Origin: Symsagittifera roscoffensis
Lineage: Eukaryota; Xenacoelomorpha; Acoela; Convolutidae
DNA: 64,000 nucleotides
Direction of reading: 5' to 3'
Assembly: GCF_963678635.1 (NCBI RefSeq)
Contig: NC_087066.1
Coordinates: 39,577,223-39,641,222 of the forward strand
Below are positions 1 to 11,306 of the stretch, piece by piece; position 1 is the stretch's first letter; each line of letters begins with the position of its first letter. A program made the translations under genes and the position numbers. Below the pieces are notes generated by a model, which worked only from the letters and a program-made list of their open reading frames with translations, made no database searches and was not told the origin of the DNA.

Positions 1-1827
1 GAGCAGATGGATCAAGACGATGATCACATGGAGGGAAAGGCAGAGAAATCGAGTGAAATGGATCTAGGAGCATTGGAGAGGGACTTGCTGGAATACCAGT
101 TTAGTGAAGACGGCGACGGGGAAATCGATGGGAATCTATTGCTGATGACAACATCGTCTTTCATGTCCCCTACAAAGAAGGCGCCGGCCAGCTTATCCCC
201 AGTGGAACCAATAAGCCTGGCAATGGACTACCGGAGGAGGGAGCTACAGAAACTGCTCCATGAGTCACCAAGGAGGAGGAAGATTGAGGAGAGTATGAGA
301 GTATCTTTCCTGAGCACGCTACCGGAAGAAGAGTGGGAAAGATACCAGAATGAACTTGAACGTGAGACGGGAGTAACCTGGAATCGAGTGACCTTCATGG
401 AGAGGATATGGGACGTGATACGCAGATACGGGACGCAGTCCATAATGAAGGTGGGACTAAACCAACCCATCATGCGCGAAGTTCTGGAGAAAATAGTGAA
501 CTCTGTTGGGTCTGATGTTCTGACCGAGTCGGTTACAGAGGACAGTGCCGATGATCAGCAGATCACGAGGAAGTTACCCGTCAGACGAGCTAAAAAAGGG
601 CTGAAGCGGTTAAAGGGAAAGACCGGAAGCAGAGCCGTGAAGCAGAAAGTGGTGAGGTCGAAAGCCAGTACAGTGGTGGCCTCCTTGGAAGGAGTAGCTT
701 ATTTAAGCGAAAGTGGGCAAGGAGATGGTGCGATGCTTGCCGGGGGAGAAAAAGAGAATCTGATACCCCCTATGTTATTGGCAGGTTTGACCACAACGGC
801 CACGAGGTCAAAGAAAAATGCACGGACTCCGGCGGATACCAAACTGGAAATGGAGGTCATCAGTCAGTGTGGATCTGGAGGACTTGATGATTACAAGCCC
901 TCGCGAACGAACATGGCCCGAATGAGGCTGGAGGGACAACTCGACGTGGTCGAGTATAGTCGAATCACTGTACCAGACTCAGTCCACATGGGAGATCCGG
1001 CAGGGGTTTATGTGGAAATGCTGAAGGCGAGGAATTCCGCGAGAGGGCACATGATGGCTTGGAATGAGAAGCAAGCCATGCAGGAGTATCTGAGGGAGCT
1101 GAAGGAGAACTCCAACTTGAACCGGAAAGAATACGGCACGGTGATGTCCTCGGAAGCAAACGAAATCGGCCTGGAAAGATTGCTAGAGATCTCTTAGAGG
1201 GCGGCCCTCCAAAGATACTTTGACGAAACTATGCATACACCGGCGACGGTGGCAGCATACCTAGCTTATCCATGTACCAGGACTGAACTGCAGGTACGAT
1301 TGGCCTGGTATTTGATGGGAATTAAGAAGGTGGAGTATGAAGCCAACAACGACTCGAAATCAAAGGAACAGGAACTGGAATTGATGGAAGCACTGCGAAA
1401 GTTGATTTCTAGAGACGATTCTGCGATAGCCTGGGCTAAGCGTAAGGATGCCTTTTGCTTCGTAAGGTTCGTGGTGGATCGTATCCCCACTCCTGTATTG
1501 GGAGAATGCATAAAAACCATTCGGCAAGGGGGAGTTGATGGTGAACGAAACTTCCTGAGGGCACTCCTGGAGCTGTATCAGTACATGCCGCTGGCCATAC
1601 CAAACAAGGAGTTGAACGATATGGAGAGCTACCGCTGGTTGGAAGAAGTGAGATGATATTCCAACAAGGAGTTGAAAGTGAGCCGGGAATTAATTGAAGC
1701 GGTCAGGGGACAGAAAGAGTATACGGCATTGGGAAAGTTGAAGTCCTTCCAATATGTGTCTGGAATACCGGGTATGGCGTTTAATCCCTTGGTGAATGAG
1801 GAAGCCAGGGAAGCGTACTTCGACTAG
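1..1827 (+). pseudogene. Unrecognised coding region, first part (frame 1, two in-frame stops)
   Basis: Frame 1 is open from the window edge, so the true start may lie outside; the first ATG is at 7. It is interrupted only by TAG at 1195-1197 and TGA at 1654-1656, and ends at TAG 1825-1827. Between these stops the translation stays protein-like, which suggests one former reading frame rather than three genes. The product is hydrophilic, acidic at the N-terminus (DQDDDH near residue 2), with a Lys/Arg-rich patch around residues 190-215. I see no membrane segment, zinc knuckle or polymerase motif. Base composition is clearly richer in G and C than the flanking DNA, and no introns are needed. An unclassified mobile-element protein or a decayed retrocopy would both fit. 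I do not recognise the family. Confidence 0.5.
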
Positions 1828-3323
1828 TTATATTACTCGATTTCTGGGTAGAGCGAGTCAAAGAAACTGGCATGTTGATGGTGGAACAACCCAAGCTGGG
1901 TATTGTTTTGGAGGAACAAGTGGTCGAACCCTCGGTTCCCGAGCTGAAGGGGCAAGTGAGTTTTGATTGTGGTTCTTGGGACGGTCCCTTGAAAACCAGC
2001 TTAGTAACCATATGGGAACTCATGAAGCCTTCTTGGTGTCCACATCCAAACTCCGATTTCATCTGGGACGAGACGGCGGATATTACGTTGGACTTGGATG
2101 ATGACGCGAGTTTGCACGATCTGGCCATGATACACCATCTGCTGGCCATAAGAGTAACGAAGCAGAAAAACAACCCATCCACGGAACCATCCGAGGGAAG
2201 TGCATCGAGTGACTGGCTGAGACAGGGCACCTGTCCAGCTCACAATAGTGGAATGTACGGACTTGTATGCAACTCGGAACATTGCTTGATCACGCTGAGC
2301 GAGCAGCATCGCCAATTGGCCCAACTGTATGGGAGGTTGGGCATGTCAGATAAGAGTGGAATGGAGTTGATTGCAGACTGTCATGGAGTAACGGAGGTAA
2401 ACTTGATCACTGCCTTGGGATTTTGCAGCATGACGAGCTCGATAGAGTCACTGGAACGCCTAGAGCGTGCCCATGAGCTAGTGACGTCCCTCAGCGTGGA
2501 AGTATTCTCTGTAGCACTACAGACAGAGCAGAAGATCGGAGGCTGGCGAGAAGCTCTGGAAAATGAAATGAACTTGAAGGATAGTGAGGCCTATCATAGA
2601 CCTACTGGCTCGAAATATCTCGTGGTTTCGAGCTCTGCACCATATTGCAATATTAGATACCCTACGCACATGGTGGTGATGGATGCGAGGACACAACAAG
2701 TGTTGGTCGACCAACTCTTCTCTATGCCAAAGTGCGTGAGGTTGGCCAGAATGTCGGAAAAGTCATATGATTTTTTGGCAAAGATCATTCGGGCCGTCCC
2801 GAAGAGATCTGAAGGCGAGTTGCAAGACTTAGTGAGTGAAGAGTTCACGAGATTGAACGAGGGTAATGTGAGTGAATTCCAGAAGCAGAAGTCGAGTGGA
2901 GCGTTACCCACTGAATTCCCCACCATAGAAGAAAAGGACGAGGTGCATAGAATAATGATGGAAGTGGAACCGTTGCTGGGAGCCTCAGGGTATCGGACCC
3001 GGAGGAACATACTAATGACCCATGGGGAGTATCCTTGCCACTGCCTGGCGCAGACGTTGTGGTATCCCAAACGCGGAAATCTAGTATTAGTGTGGGACGT
3101 GGAGGAGTTGTACTCCACGGGGTTGCCCGATCAAAATCAACGAGTGTCGATCGTGGTGGTGAGTGCCATGCTGGCGGTGAGGTGGTTAGAAGCCAACGCG
3201 GGGACAAGTGAGCAGGAGACGGCCGTGCCGACTCCTGAGCAGCTAGCAAACGTAACGATGGACCGCCAGCTTAGATCTTTTCAGAACCACCTGCAAGATT
3301 CTGAGAATACCCAAAGCCATTGA
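1800..3323 (+). pseudogene. Unrecognised coding region, second part (frame 3)
   Basis: Frame 3 is open from upstream of 1803 to TGA at 3321-3323, with an ATG at 1872 giving 483 residues. Its opening overlaps the end of the frame-1 segment, as expected if one frameshift near 1780-1827 split a single longer reading frame. A small Cys/His cluster (CPAH...VCNSEHC) sits about 120-140 residues in, but the spacing matches no zinc finger I know. The C-terminal half has several predicted helices and no transmembrane segment. No homology is recognised; gag-like or other element-encoded protein is only an inference from the intronless, high-GC context. Confidence 0.45.
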
Positions 3324-3782
3324 AAGAATATGGTCAACGCAAAGATTGATGCCTTGGTTCCATGCTGTGATGGCATCATGGATGTATGAACGCGCGAAGC
3401 GTCATATGTCTAGGAACACGGAAGCCTATCAGTCTCTCCAGCTTGATATAGGACCGGGAGCCTATAAAAGAGCGTTCTTAACGCTCCGAAACGCTGTTAC
3501 CACTGCGGTGAAGCAAGTAGCTGGAGCACCTTGTGTAACTGAAAATGAAAAGAGAGATGTCTTACGAGCTGACCTAGAACGGAATGTGAGCCTGTGTCTT
3601 CACAACAGCTTTTGCAGGAACCGGGAGCAAAAGTGAATGTGGACTTGCTACCTTGTTGCAAACCGAGGCTGTTCGAACAGGAGAGTTGGGGGACAGCCCG
3701 CAACTCTATGGACATCTTGGAAAAAATTCTAGAGGACAGTGAAACTGAAGAGCAGGATGAAGAAGCAATGAAACAAGGATGA
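3301..3782 (+). pseudogene. Unrecognised coding region, C-terminal part (frames 1 then 3)
   Basis: Frame 1 is open from at least 3301 to TGA/TAA-type termination at 3636, and frame 3 from about 3594 to TGA 3780-3782, so two more frameshifts (near 3300 and 3600) are needed to continue the upstream reading frame. The last segment ends in an acidic tail (LEDSETEEQDEEAMKQG). The run of frame changes spread evenly over 3.8 kb points to an old, neutrally decaying copy rather than programmed frameshifting. Confidence 0.4.
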
Positions 3783-5894
3783 TGGAAACAGAAGGCGAAG
3801 TGAAGACGTAAACAAGAGAGGGAGAGAGGAGAAAACTTGATTGTCTTTGTGTGTTAAAACTTGAACTAATCAACCAAGTTTGATTATTGAAACTGTTAAA
3901 CTTTCTGTTTAGATTTAGTTTGGTCAGACCAAACTTTGAAAATTGTTGCAATTGTTGAAATTGTTGAAAGAAAATTTTAGTTGTGCTACTTATGTATATA
4001 TATAGAACATAGATGAGTATATTTACCTATTTAAACACGACTGATGTTTTTAACCTGTGTAAGACAAGTGTTCACTGTGTGGCGACCTGGTAAGTTTGGG
4101 TAAACTCGCTCGAAGAGGGTGAGTGACTCAATAAATTTCCTAGCCACAGAGTTTCTTAGTTTTAATATCAAAGAGGACTGCATAGATAAATAATTATACT
4201 TGGTGAGTGACATTAAGTTAATTTTAACGGGTGCGTGGCCGTGCCACGTCCCAACTTTTTAATAAGCAAGAGCGAAAAGAAGTTTTATGGCAAAGATGAC
4301 GTAAGTAGTCAGAAAAGAAATTTTTATCCAGGACAATCCTCATGGTGCAAATTTTGTGAAAATGTTGAAAGGCAGTGAGATGTAGTATGATGCCATTTGT
4401 GACACGTAGTGAAATGAGGTGGAGTAGATAAATTTCATTTTCTTTTGCGATTTGTAATATTGATTATTGAGAACTGGAACACTACTTGACGATAACCCGG
4501 TGTTATGCGATCAATAGGGACATTGATGGGGACTGTCCGGGGAATATGTGCCATTCTGCCACATTGGCACAGCGCAACCTTCCGACGAAGCACGAATCAT
4601 AGAGAAAAGGCCTTAACAGCGAAAAATTGCTTGAAAGGAGGGTCGAAGTATTCTGAAATTTTCTATTTTTAAAATTTGGATCGTCAAGTTGATATTTCTC
4701 AGAAATACGAAAAACGACTTTCGAAAACGAAATACCAAAAAAGCTGAGAAAAATAGAACAACAGCAAATCTAGTGCAAAACAGTCTGACGACAACTATAG
4801 ATAAACGAAGCCTCTTATCGTGACAATCACGCACGATAAGAACCTTAGTGGAAGAAATTAGTGGGAAAGGAGGCTTCGGTAGGGAAGTGGTGGAAAGCAG
4901 TATCCTCCCGTGCCACGAATTTGGAGTGATAACAACGTTATCTCGAGGAGAACACGGAAGCGGAGGCTTGGTCCCCCAGAGTATGGTGAAAGACTGTAGT
5001 AAACTAACTTTTTAGCTACTCTGATGCCATAGAACTTTGAATTGACACCGGTACTGTTTGATACTTTAGAATATGAGTAGCTAGGAAGAGGAAAGAGTTA
5101 ATCCATCTCCAATGGATTTAATATAGAACTGTCACCAAAAACATATTAAAATAGCGTACTCCAGCCGTGTTTTTAATAGCAATAACGTAGTCTGAGGATC
5201 CGAGACTCAGCTATGTGGTTGTGTTCGCATGTAAACGAAAGTTGATCAAAAATCGTTTGACTGATGGCCTAAAAATAGTAACTTTTTATTTAGCCCTAAA
5301 CAGACCAGAAAGTCAACTGGCAAGGTCGAGACGGTGAAAAACGAGTAGGATTAAGGTAACTGACGCCTGCCAGTCGTTAGTAGGTAATTTTTCTACGCTC
5401 CGTCGCTGTGTAGTATTTGGGCGAATGTTACAGGTGTTGTTGAAAGGTAGTTCAAACTGCTCACTCCTTCTTGTGTCTAGATACCCGAGGGAAGCTACAC
5501 TTGGCTACGGCTGGGACGGCGAGATTTGGTAAGATAATCAGAAGAGGAAAGCCCAGCTCGCATATGATATGAAAACACACAAGCAGTAAATTTGAACTAT
5601 TTAATAAGTTTCTCACAACAATTAGGCTGTTGCAGGATTGATTTTTGCTCAAAAACTATTATTTTGCTAAAATTGAGAGAGCAGTCTTCTGTTATTTGTA
5701 AATTTTAAAAGTATTTAGAAATTCAAAAGTATTTAGCTTCGCGCTCCTGAGGAGCTCTATACTTTGTATAAGGGGGTGCAGATCGCTACGCAAAGTTCAA
5801 TTTATCGACAAAATCATAAGCGCTATTGTAGAGGAAGGACGGCTAAGATAAATTAACATTACGACGATGCATTTAATGCTGATTTATGACAGCA
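3783..5894. other. Gene-free stretch after the unknown coding region
   Basis: No supportable ORF or RNA gene. Several short inverted motifs with GTGCCACG occur (about 4240 and 4910). This may be the 3' non-coding part of the element represented by 1-3782, but I could not find a matching repeat pair that would mark LTRs. Confidence 0.4.
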
Positions 5895-5971
5895 TTAGTA
5901 GTAGTAGTAGTAGTAGAATAGGCTTCAGAGCATTAGCTCTAGGGAATTTCACCCCTTTTACAGTCCATGTT

Positions 5972-6835
5972 TTATCTCAGTTTGTTGTAAACATTGCAGT
6001 TTCCACATCTGCATAAGAGTTTCCATGTACATTTGTTGACTTCACTGTACATTTTTTTGAAGTATTTCTGGTATATGTAGGTCAGAGTTGCTTTGCTTGG
6101 TCTAAGGCTAAACGTTGGGCAGGCTCGGATAAGACAGTTGTATAGATGTTTCACTCGTTTGAAAAAATTGTCGTCCGTTCTTTGCAAGCGGCTTTTTGGG
6201 ATTTGAAATTCGCCTCTTGATGACTGTCGGGTGATTTCGCCTGATTCAGATGGTTTTCGTTCTATTTCTACATCGTAACGATTTTCAAGCAGGGCTATTA
6301 GTATTAAAATGTCGTGCATTTCCATGTATAGGTTCAAAGGAAGAAGGTTCAGGTCCTTCAGTCTTTCAGTATAAGTTTTGCTTGTCCCCAAAATCCAATT
6401 TGTTGCTAACTTTTGAACTCGTTCGAGTTGTTCCATGTTCGATCTGCTAGGATTCCATGCTTGGGATGCGTATGTTACTATGGGTACTACATACCCAGTA
6501 TATGCGTTAAGCCTGGTGGTGACACTGCTATTCATAGTCAGACTTCGTTTAATCTGGAAGAGAGCACTAATTGCTTTGGATGTCCGACGAGAGAAATTTT
6601 CGTTCCATGTGAGCTTGTTGGACACAATCAGTCCTAGGTCACGCTGTGAGTTTACTGAGGAAAGATTTTTGTTCAGGAGACTAGCTTTTAAATCACCTTT
6701 GATGCCGAGGAGCGTTGATTTTTTGATGTTGGGTTGCATTTTGTTTTCATGTAGCCATTTCTTTATTTTCAGAGTTGCAGTGTCAAGGGAAGTTTGATTT
6801 AGTAGAATGGCCTTAAAGTCATCTGCATACCCCAA
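5972..6835 (-). pseudogene. LINE reverse transcriptase, YADD motif to C-terminus
   Basis: A 287-codon frame starts at the polymerase catalytic box GYADD (6829-6818) and runs through the palm/thumb region (SQRDLGLIVSNKLTWNENF, then the VTYASQAWNPSR block typical of LINE thumbs) to a Cys-rich C-terminus (LCRCGNCN). The expected upstream [12 protein letters not shown] block lies in another frame at about 6935-6865, so a frameshift close to 6840 separates it from YADD. The stop at 5972-5974 is followed by about 55 bases and then the CTA-repeat tail. Confidence 0.85.
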
Positions 6836-6844
6836 ACTGTCGTG

Positions 6845-7595
6845 TCATTCATGGTTTCAGGTAGATCGTTTATGAAAAGTAAGAACAGCAGCGGTCCCAG
6901 AATTGATCCTTGCGGAACTCCATTGGTGACTTATTTAGGGTTGAGCTACAGTCTTCAATCTTAACGCATTGCTTTCTGTTGTTGAGGTATGAATATATCA
7001 GTGACAGCAATTTCCCGCCAATTCCAAAAATTTTGATCTGCGTAAGCAGAATATCATGAGGTACAGTGTCGAATGCCTTGGCAAAATCCAAGTATAGAAC
7101 TGCAAGTTCTTGTACACCCTGTTGATCGTTCAATTCGTATATTCGGTCAAGAAATAGAAGAAGTTGAATTGTGGTGGATCTACGCTTTCGAATACCATGT
7201 TGACTTTCATGTAATCTGTATTTCACTCTAGTATAGAGTTTGTCAAATATTATTTTTTCAAGCAATTTTGAGCAGCAGCAGAGTAGGCTGATTGGTCTTT
7301 AGCAACTGACATCGGTTTTACTCCCTTCCTTGAAAACAGGGGTTACTTCACTAATTTTCCATATTTCAGGAAAAATTCCTTTGTTAAGGCAGGTTTGAAA
7401 TATAAGGGTAAGTGATTTGCTTAGAGTTTTGTGACATGATTTCAAAATGAGATTGCCAATGTTGTCGTGTCCCATTGATTTATTGACATTAAGTTGCCTC
7501 ATTATTTCGCTAACTTGACTTTGGTCAACAATAAATCTATTCGGCTCACTTTTTGGAAAGAGGATACCGGTATGATGTTCTTTTGTGCCAAACAC
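6845..7595 (-). pseudogene. LINE reverse transcriptase, N-terminal half in two frames
   Basis: The frame at 7595-7299 carries the LNVNKSMGHDNIGNLILKSC block and ends VTPVFKEGSKTDVSC, as in the first RT motifs of CR1/Jockey elements. The frame at 7265-6870 carries QHGIRKRRSTT and DFAKAFDTVPH, the catalytic aspartate-containing motif A. The [13 protein letters not shown] box follows in a third frame. At least two frameshifts are present, so no enzyme could be made. Confidence 0.8.
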
Positions 7596-8003
7596 GCTGA
7601 CGAAATAGTCATTGAATAATTCACATTTTTCTCTTTCAGTGATTCAGTGTTTCCGTCTTTGACCGTCGAAGGAATTGTTGGGGTCTTGCGTATGCATTTA
7701 AGGTATTTTTGAATTTTGCTGAAAGTGCTTCCTTCTAGGACGGTTTTTTCATATTCCGCTAGGTCATCTTCGGAAAATCTTTGAATATATTTTTCAAGTT
7801 TTTTGATCTTTAATAGTCTTTCGAGACCTTGTTTTGGTTTTCTTTTAATTGTTTGAAGTTTTAAGTTTTTTGATGAGGTGGGAGGTGGATGGTGTGATCC
7901 AGGGTTGTAACCTTGATCGATGCTCAGTTATTCCTAGTACAAACTTTTCGATTTTTCCCCACAGCCATTCGTACCATTGTCGGATAATTTCGTTCACGTT
8001 ACT

Positions 8004-8813
8004 TTAGCAGTACGGGATAAACGGTTCAGTTTCTATTGAAGAATTTAAGTTGTCCCAGTCTGTTCGTTTGGAAGCATATCGATGATTTGTTATTTTTGGA
8101 AGGTTAATGCAGCTAAAGGCGGCAATTGTGGTGTAGAGTGGTTTGTGGTCAGAGAACTGACTAGTTAGTTTATCTCGAATATTCCTGTCGATTTGACATT
8201 GTGAAATTAATTCTGGATTGTCGCAAAGCAGCACGTCTAGTTGAGTTGGTGCATGTTGTGAAAAATTTAGTTCAACTAATTTGTCCAGTAGTTGACTCTC
8301 GTATATGTCAGATGAGGAGAGTGCTTCCCAGTATGTTTGTGAGAAGTTGATGTCACCGGTGAGTTTTAAGTCACAGAGGTCATTTTTGTTGGCTAGTTTG
8401 AGATTTGCCATTTCATTCATCAAAGTTAAGAAACTTTCAGTGGACCATTGGTAGGTGCTAGGAGTGGGTGCATTATAAACACAGCTTAAGATAATTGATC
8501 TTTTATTGGAATGTATTTCTATGATGAGATAATCAGACTTGAGATTCTCAATGGAATGTAAGTCATGTGAGATTTCATTTTTGATGGCAATGAGTACACC
8601 ACCGTGCTTCGTTTTTCTGTTTTTTGATGTTTCTCGGTCATTGCGATATACTTGATAGTTATCTAGGAAGAGCGAGGCAGTTGTTACGTCTTTTGTGAGC
8701 CAGGTTTCACAGAGACAGATAATATCGTATTCTGAGTTTGCTATTGCGTTTGACAAGTCCATTCTCCTGTTTATATCCAGGATACTTCTGGTGTTGAATA
8801 TCAACATTTTCAT
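8004..8813 (-). pseudogene. LINE APE-type endonuclease domain
   Basis: A 269-codon open frame holds the endonuclease/exonuclease/phosphatase signatures in order: NTRSI near the start, CLCETWL, GGVLIAIK, LTGDINF (normally GDFN), and the closing SDHKPL with the catalytic Asp-His. These domains nick target DNA to start reverse transcription. The frame ends before the RT, and 7600-8000 lacks a continuous frame. It is the best preserved part of the element. Confidence 0.85.
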
Positions 8814-9099
8814 CGGTCTTAGTCATCCGGTAATGGCAACATCACCAGCTTGGTCTGCATAATTATCGGTTTGCTGGGAAGTTTTACTTTCTTCATAAAC
8901 AATCCATTTTTCGTTTTCTTTCAATTCTAGTTTAAGATTTCTGATTTTTATCTTGCTTTTTTTACTATCAGTTCCCTCCATTTCTTGGGACAATTGTTTT
9001 CCTTTTCGGCATCCGCCTTGGATAACTCGGGACTGATGAAGACCCGAAGTTCCGAGAAGTCTTTTAGTTTGGAAGTCGATTTTAGGATCAAATTTTTTT

Positions 9100-10289
9100 T
9101 TATGCTACTCTCGGTGTTGAACAGCAGGGTACGAGGCCCCTTATTGGGATTGAATTTTCCAATCCGAGTTGCGTTGGATAATTTTCGGTCGTCAAATGGA
9201 GGAATGCAAGTATTCTGTCATTTGTCCCCAGATCTTCTTGCATTCGTTCAATGTCGCTTTTTTCTTTGCTTTCGGGAACACCTCGTATTCGGATACCAAT
9301 TTGAGCTTTTGGTACAGTTGGCGAATTAACCACTCTTCGTGGGTTTACGTTTCCCACGGCTGCTCGGAAATTGTTGGGTTTTTCTTGAAGTGTTTTCATA
9401 TCGGCTTGTACTTGAGTGATGACAGTGCTGGATTGCTCCATTTTTTCGGTGAGAACCTTCATTTGTAGTTGCAGGTTATCAAGTTGTTCGTCAAGTTTGT
9501 TACTTGTTGTAGTTTTGTTTTTGACAAGATTGTAACGTTTGGGTTTGCAGTCATTGCAGATGTGGAGGAGGTTATCATTCAGTTTGATCAGGACTTTGAC
9601 TTCATCGTTTGTGAACATAGTGCATTCAGGGGATCAGGGATATCGATTCGAATCCGAGTATTCGACCCGAATACCGAGTATTCGGCACTTCGAAGCCGAA
9701 TCCGAATATTAAAATTTTGAAATCCGAATATCGAATCCGAATATTTTTTTTTTTTGCCGAATACCGAATAATCCAGGGTCCACTGCTAAAAAACCCGAAT
9801 ATTCCGAATATTGGTTTACTGTTTTGTTTCACAATATTTTTCTGTTTTTTTTTAAGATGGCTAAGTGCGAGTATAGAAAAAAAAAGGAGTGGCAAAATGG
9901 CGCGATTTTTACATTATTACGCAAGTCCCAGCCAATTCTACTTGAAAAATGCTATGTTCAATACTTTTTAGAAAATAACCAAATATCCGAATAGTTGTTC
10001 GAGTAGTAACATTTGGCCGAAGCCGAATCCGAATAGTAAGGGCACTATTCGGCCGAAGTCGAATGTCGAATAGTTGGGCCGCGGCGAATAACGAATATCA
10101 AAAAATCCGAGTATTCGACATCCCTGCAGGGGATAGATGTAGGACCTTGTCACATGTATAAAATGAGAACTTAGGTCCCATTTTGAGTTTTCTGTTACAG
10201 CTGTTGCAGTTTTCTCGCATTTTGATTAATGTTCGCTTGTAGGTTTTAAGGGTGTTTTCTTGAGATGATGTGATATACTTATAGAACAA
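9100..10289 (-). pseudogene. LINE ORF1, interrupted by a MITE
   Basis: The N-terminal piece (10289-10127) has CNSC, a later Cys and a His; the second piece (9626-9100) supplies EC and ICNDC, giving a PHD-like Cys/His finger as in CR1/L2-type ORF1 proteins. A coiled-coil-like stretch (LDEQLDNLQLQMKVLTEKM) and an IRIRGVPESKEK segment follow. The reading frame is continuous across the MITE if one copy of its 8-bp duplication is removed, so ORF1 was intact at the time of the MITE insertion. The finger is split between the two pieces. Confidence 0.75.
9627..10134. mobile_element. hAT-type MITE with perfect 8-bp target duplication
   Basis: The element occupies 9635-10126 (492 bp). Its ends are inverted: left CAGGGATATCGATTCG, right (reverse complement) CAGGGATGTCGAATACTCGG. 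It is flanked on both sides by CAGGGGAT (9627-9634 and 10127-10134), an exact 8-bp target-site duplication, the length made by hAT transposases. Inside, both arms are filled with short repeats of the type CCGAATATTCGG. It has no coding capacity, so it must have been moved in trans. It disrupts LINE ORF1 and is therefore younger than the LINE. Confidence 0.9.
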
Positions 10290-10319
10290 ATACTAGATCG
10301 AAGTAGTAACAGAGATAGA

Positions 10320-10530
10320 GATAGAGTCTAAGACCTGGACAACAAGGTCCAGTTCTTAGTCAGGGGATATAAGACCAGGACAACAAAGTCCAGTTCTTAA
10401 ATTGGGGAGAAAAGACCGGGACAATGAAGTCCAGTTCTTAAGAGGATATAATAAAGTACCAACGTAAAGACCGGGACAGTGAAGTCCAGTTCTTTGTTTG
10501 TGTACAGTTGTTTAAGACTGGGACAATAAT
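10320..10530. repeat. Tandem repeat at the LINE 5' end
   Basis: Five copies of a motif close to AAGACCGGGACAATGAAGTC followed by CAGTTCTTA occur near 10329, 10369, 10412, 10468 and 10514, spaced about 40-57 bp. Each can pair GGAC with GTCC. The position just upstream of ORF1 suggests promoter or 5'-UTR monomers of the LINE, as in other LINE families; this is inference. Confidence 0.7.
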
Positions 10531-10569
10531 TTTGTGCCCAGGTTTCTACTACTACCACTACTAACCTAT

Positions 10570-10953
10570 TCAGCGGGATTCTCCTAGCCGTTGTTGTTTC
10601 GCTTCCCGTTGCTTCTCGCGTTGCTTTTGTGATGGTTTCTGTTTTCGCTTTTTGCTTAGAAGAGCGGACAGGTTGCAATCGTTGTTTATGATGATTTCAA
10701 GTTCGAAAAAATCCGGCTGATGCAATTTCAGATTTTTGGCTTGCAATCGTTGTTTATGATGATTTCAAGCGAGTGTAGTTTCAGATTTTTGGCTTTCGGT
10801 TGTAGGCTTACACCACGGTCGCGGATTACGTATTTTCGCAATTGGTCAGCTAGTTGGAATAGTTCCTGATCGTCACTGTTCTTCGGGTGAAGGGCGTGAT
10901 ATAGAGAACTTGCACCAATAATGTGGATCATTGAAATATGAGGCAACCCCGGC
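10570..10953 (-). pseudogene. Unidentified minus-strand coding fragment
   Basis: After a good splice acceptor (ATAGTTTCAG, minus strand, just above 10953) an open frame reads GLPHISMIHIIGASSLYHAL onward and looks protein-coding. A 68-bp tandem duplication (10673-10740 and 10741-10808) throws the frame, so the upstream frame stops at 10728 while a basic tail (SKKRKQKPSQKQREKQREAK) stays open in another frame to TGA at 10570. It may be the last exon of a displaced host gene or part of a further mobile element. I do not recognise it. Confidence 0.35.
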
Positions 10954-11264
10954 CTGAAACTATTTAATGAGTTTATCACAACATTGCTGATATATATGCA
11001 TTTTTATATCGGTGGTATGGCCCTATCCAGCTTGTGCACTTACCGTAACTAAACGGAAGGGCCCCTTTTGTAATTTAGTTTTTTTTAAAGTATTTAGAAC
11101 ACTAAAAATAATTTGACCTGTTGTTTTTCGACCGATTTCTGCAGAATGCGAATCACGGCCGATTGGGATTGAATATGGTATCACGCTTAATCCACCAAGA
11201 GCTTTCTGTGAGATAGCCGAAGACGGTCGGAACAATATGTTTTTTCTACCAATTAGCTTGAAGA

Positions 11265-11283
11265 TTGATGAGATTTTTTTCAG
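11265..11283 (+). other. 3' splice acceptor just upstream of the ROR start codon
   Basis: A polypyrimidine tract followed by CAG (GAGATTTTTTTCAG, AG at 11282-11283) lies 23 bases before the ATG at 11307. It would serve as a trans-splice site or the end of a 5'-UTR intron. It favours the ATG at 11307 over the in-frame ATG at 11265, which lies inside the tract. Confidence 0.6.
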
Positions 11284-11306
11284 GATTGTCATGTGAGCTT
11301 ACGAAC

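Larger units (their letters stand above)
5895..10530 (-). mobile_element. Decayed CR1/Jockey-type LINE (non-LTR retrotransposon)
   Basis: On the minus strand, in order: tandem 5' repeats (10530-10320), ORF1 with a Cys/His finger and coiled coil (10289-9100, split by a MITE), an APE-type endonuclease (8813-8004), reverse transcriptase (7595-5972), a short 3' UTR and a 3' microsatellite of TAC/CTA triplets (5916-5895). This order is that of two-ORF APE-type LINEs. Several frameshifts and stops make it non-autonomous. I place it in the broad CR1/Jockey group from the ORF1 finger, the APE endonuclease and the lack of an RNase H; clade assignment needs a phylogeny. Confidence 0.85.

Noticed and set aside
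228-473. Minus-strand ORFs opposite the unknown 1-3782 region
   Set aside because: They shadow the plus-strand coding frames and have low-complexity, non-protein-like composition.
2594-3118. 174-codon minus-strand ORF
   Set aside because: Lies fully opposite the 1800-3323 frame; composition fits an antisense shadow.
6250-6797. Plus-strand ORFs over the LINE reverse transcriptase
   Set aside because: Antisense shadows of a clearly recognisable minus-strand RT.
11265-11306. Upstream in-frame ATG of the ROR frame
   Set aside because: It lies in a polypyrimidine-AG acceptor and would put 14 residues before a good signal peptide.
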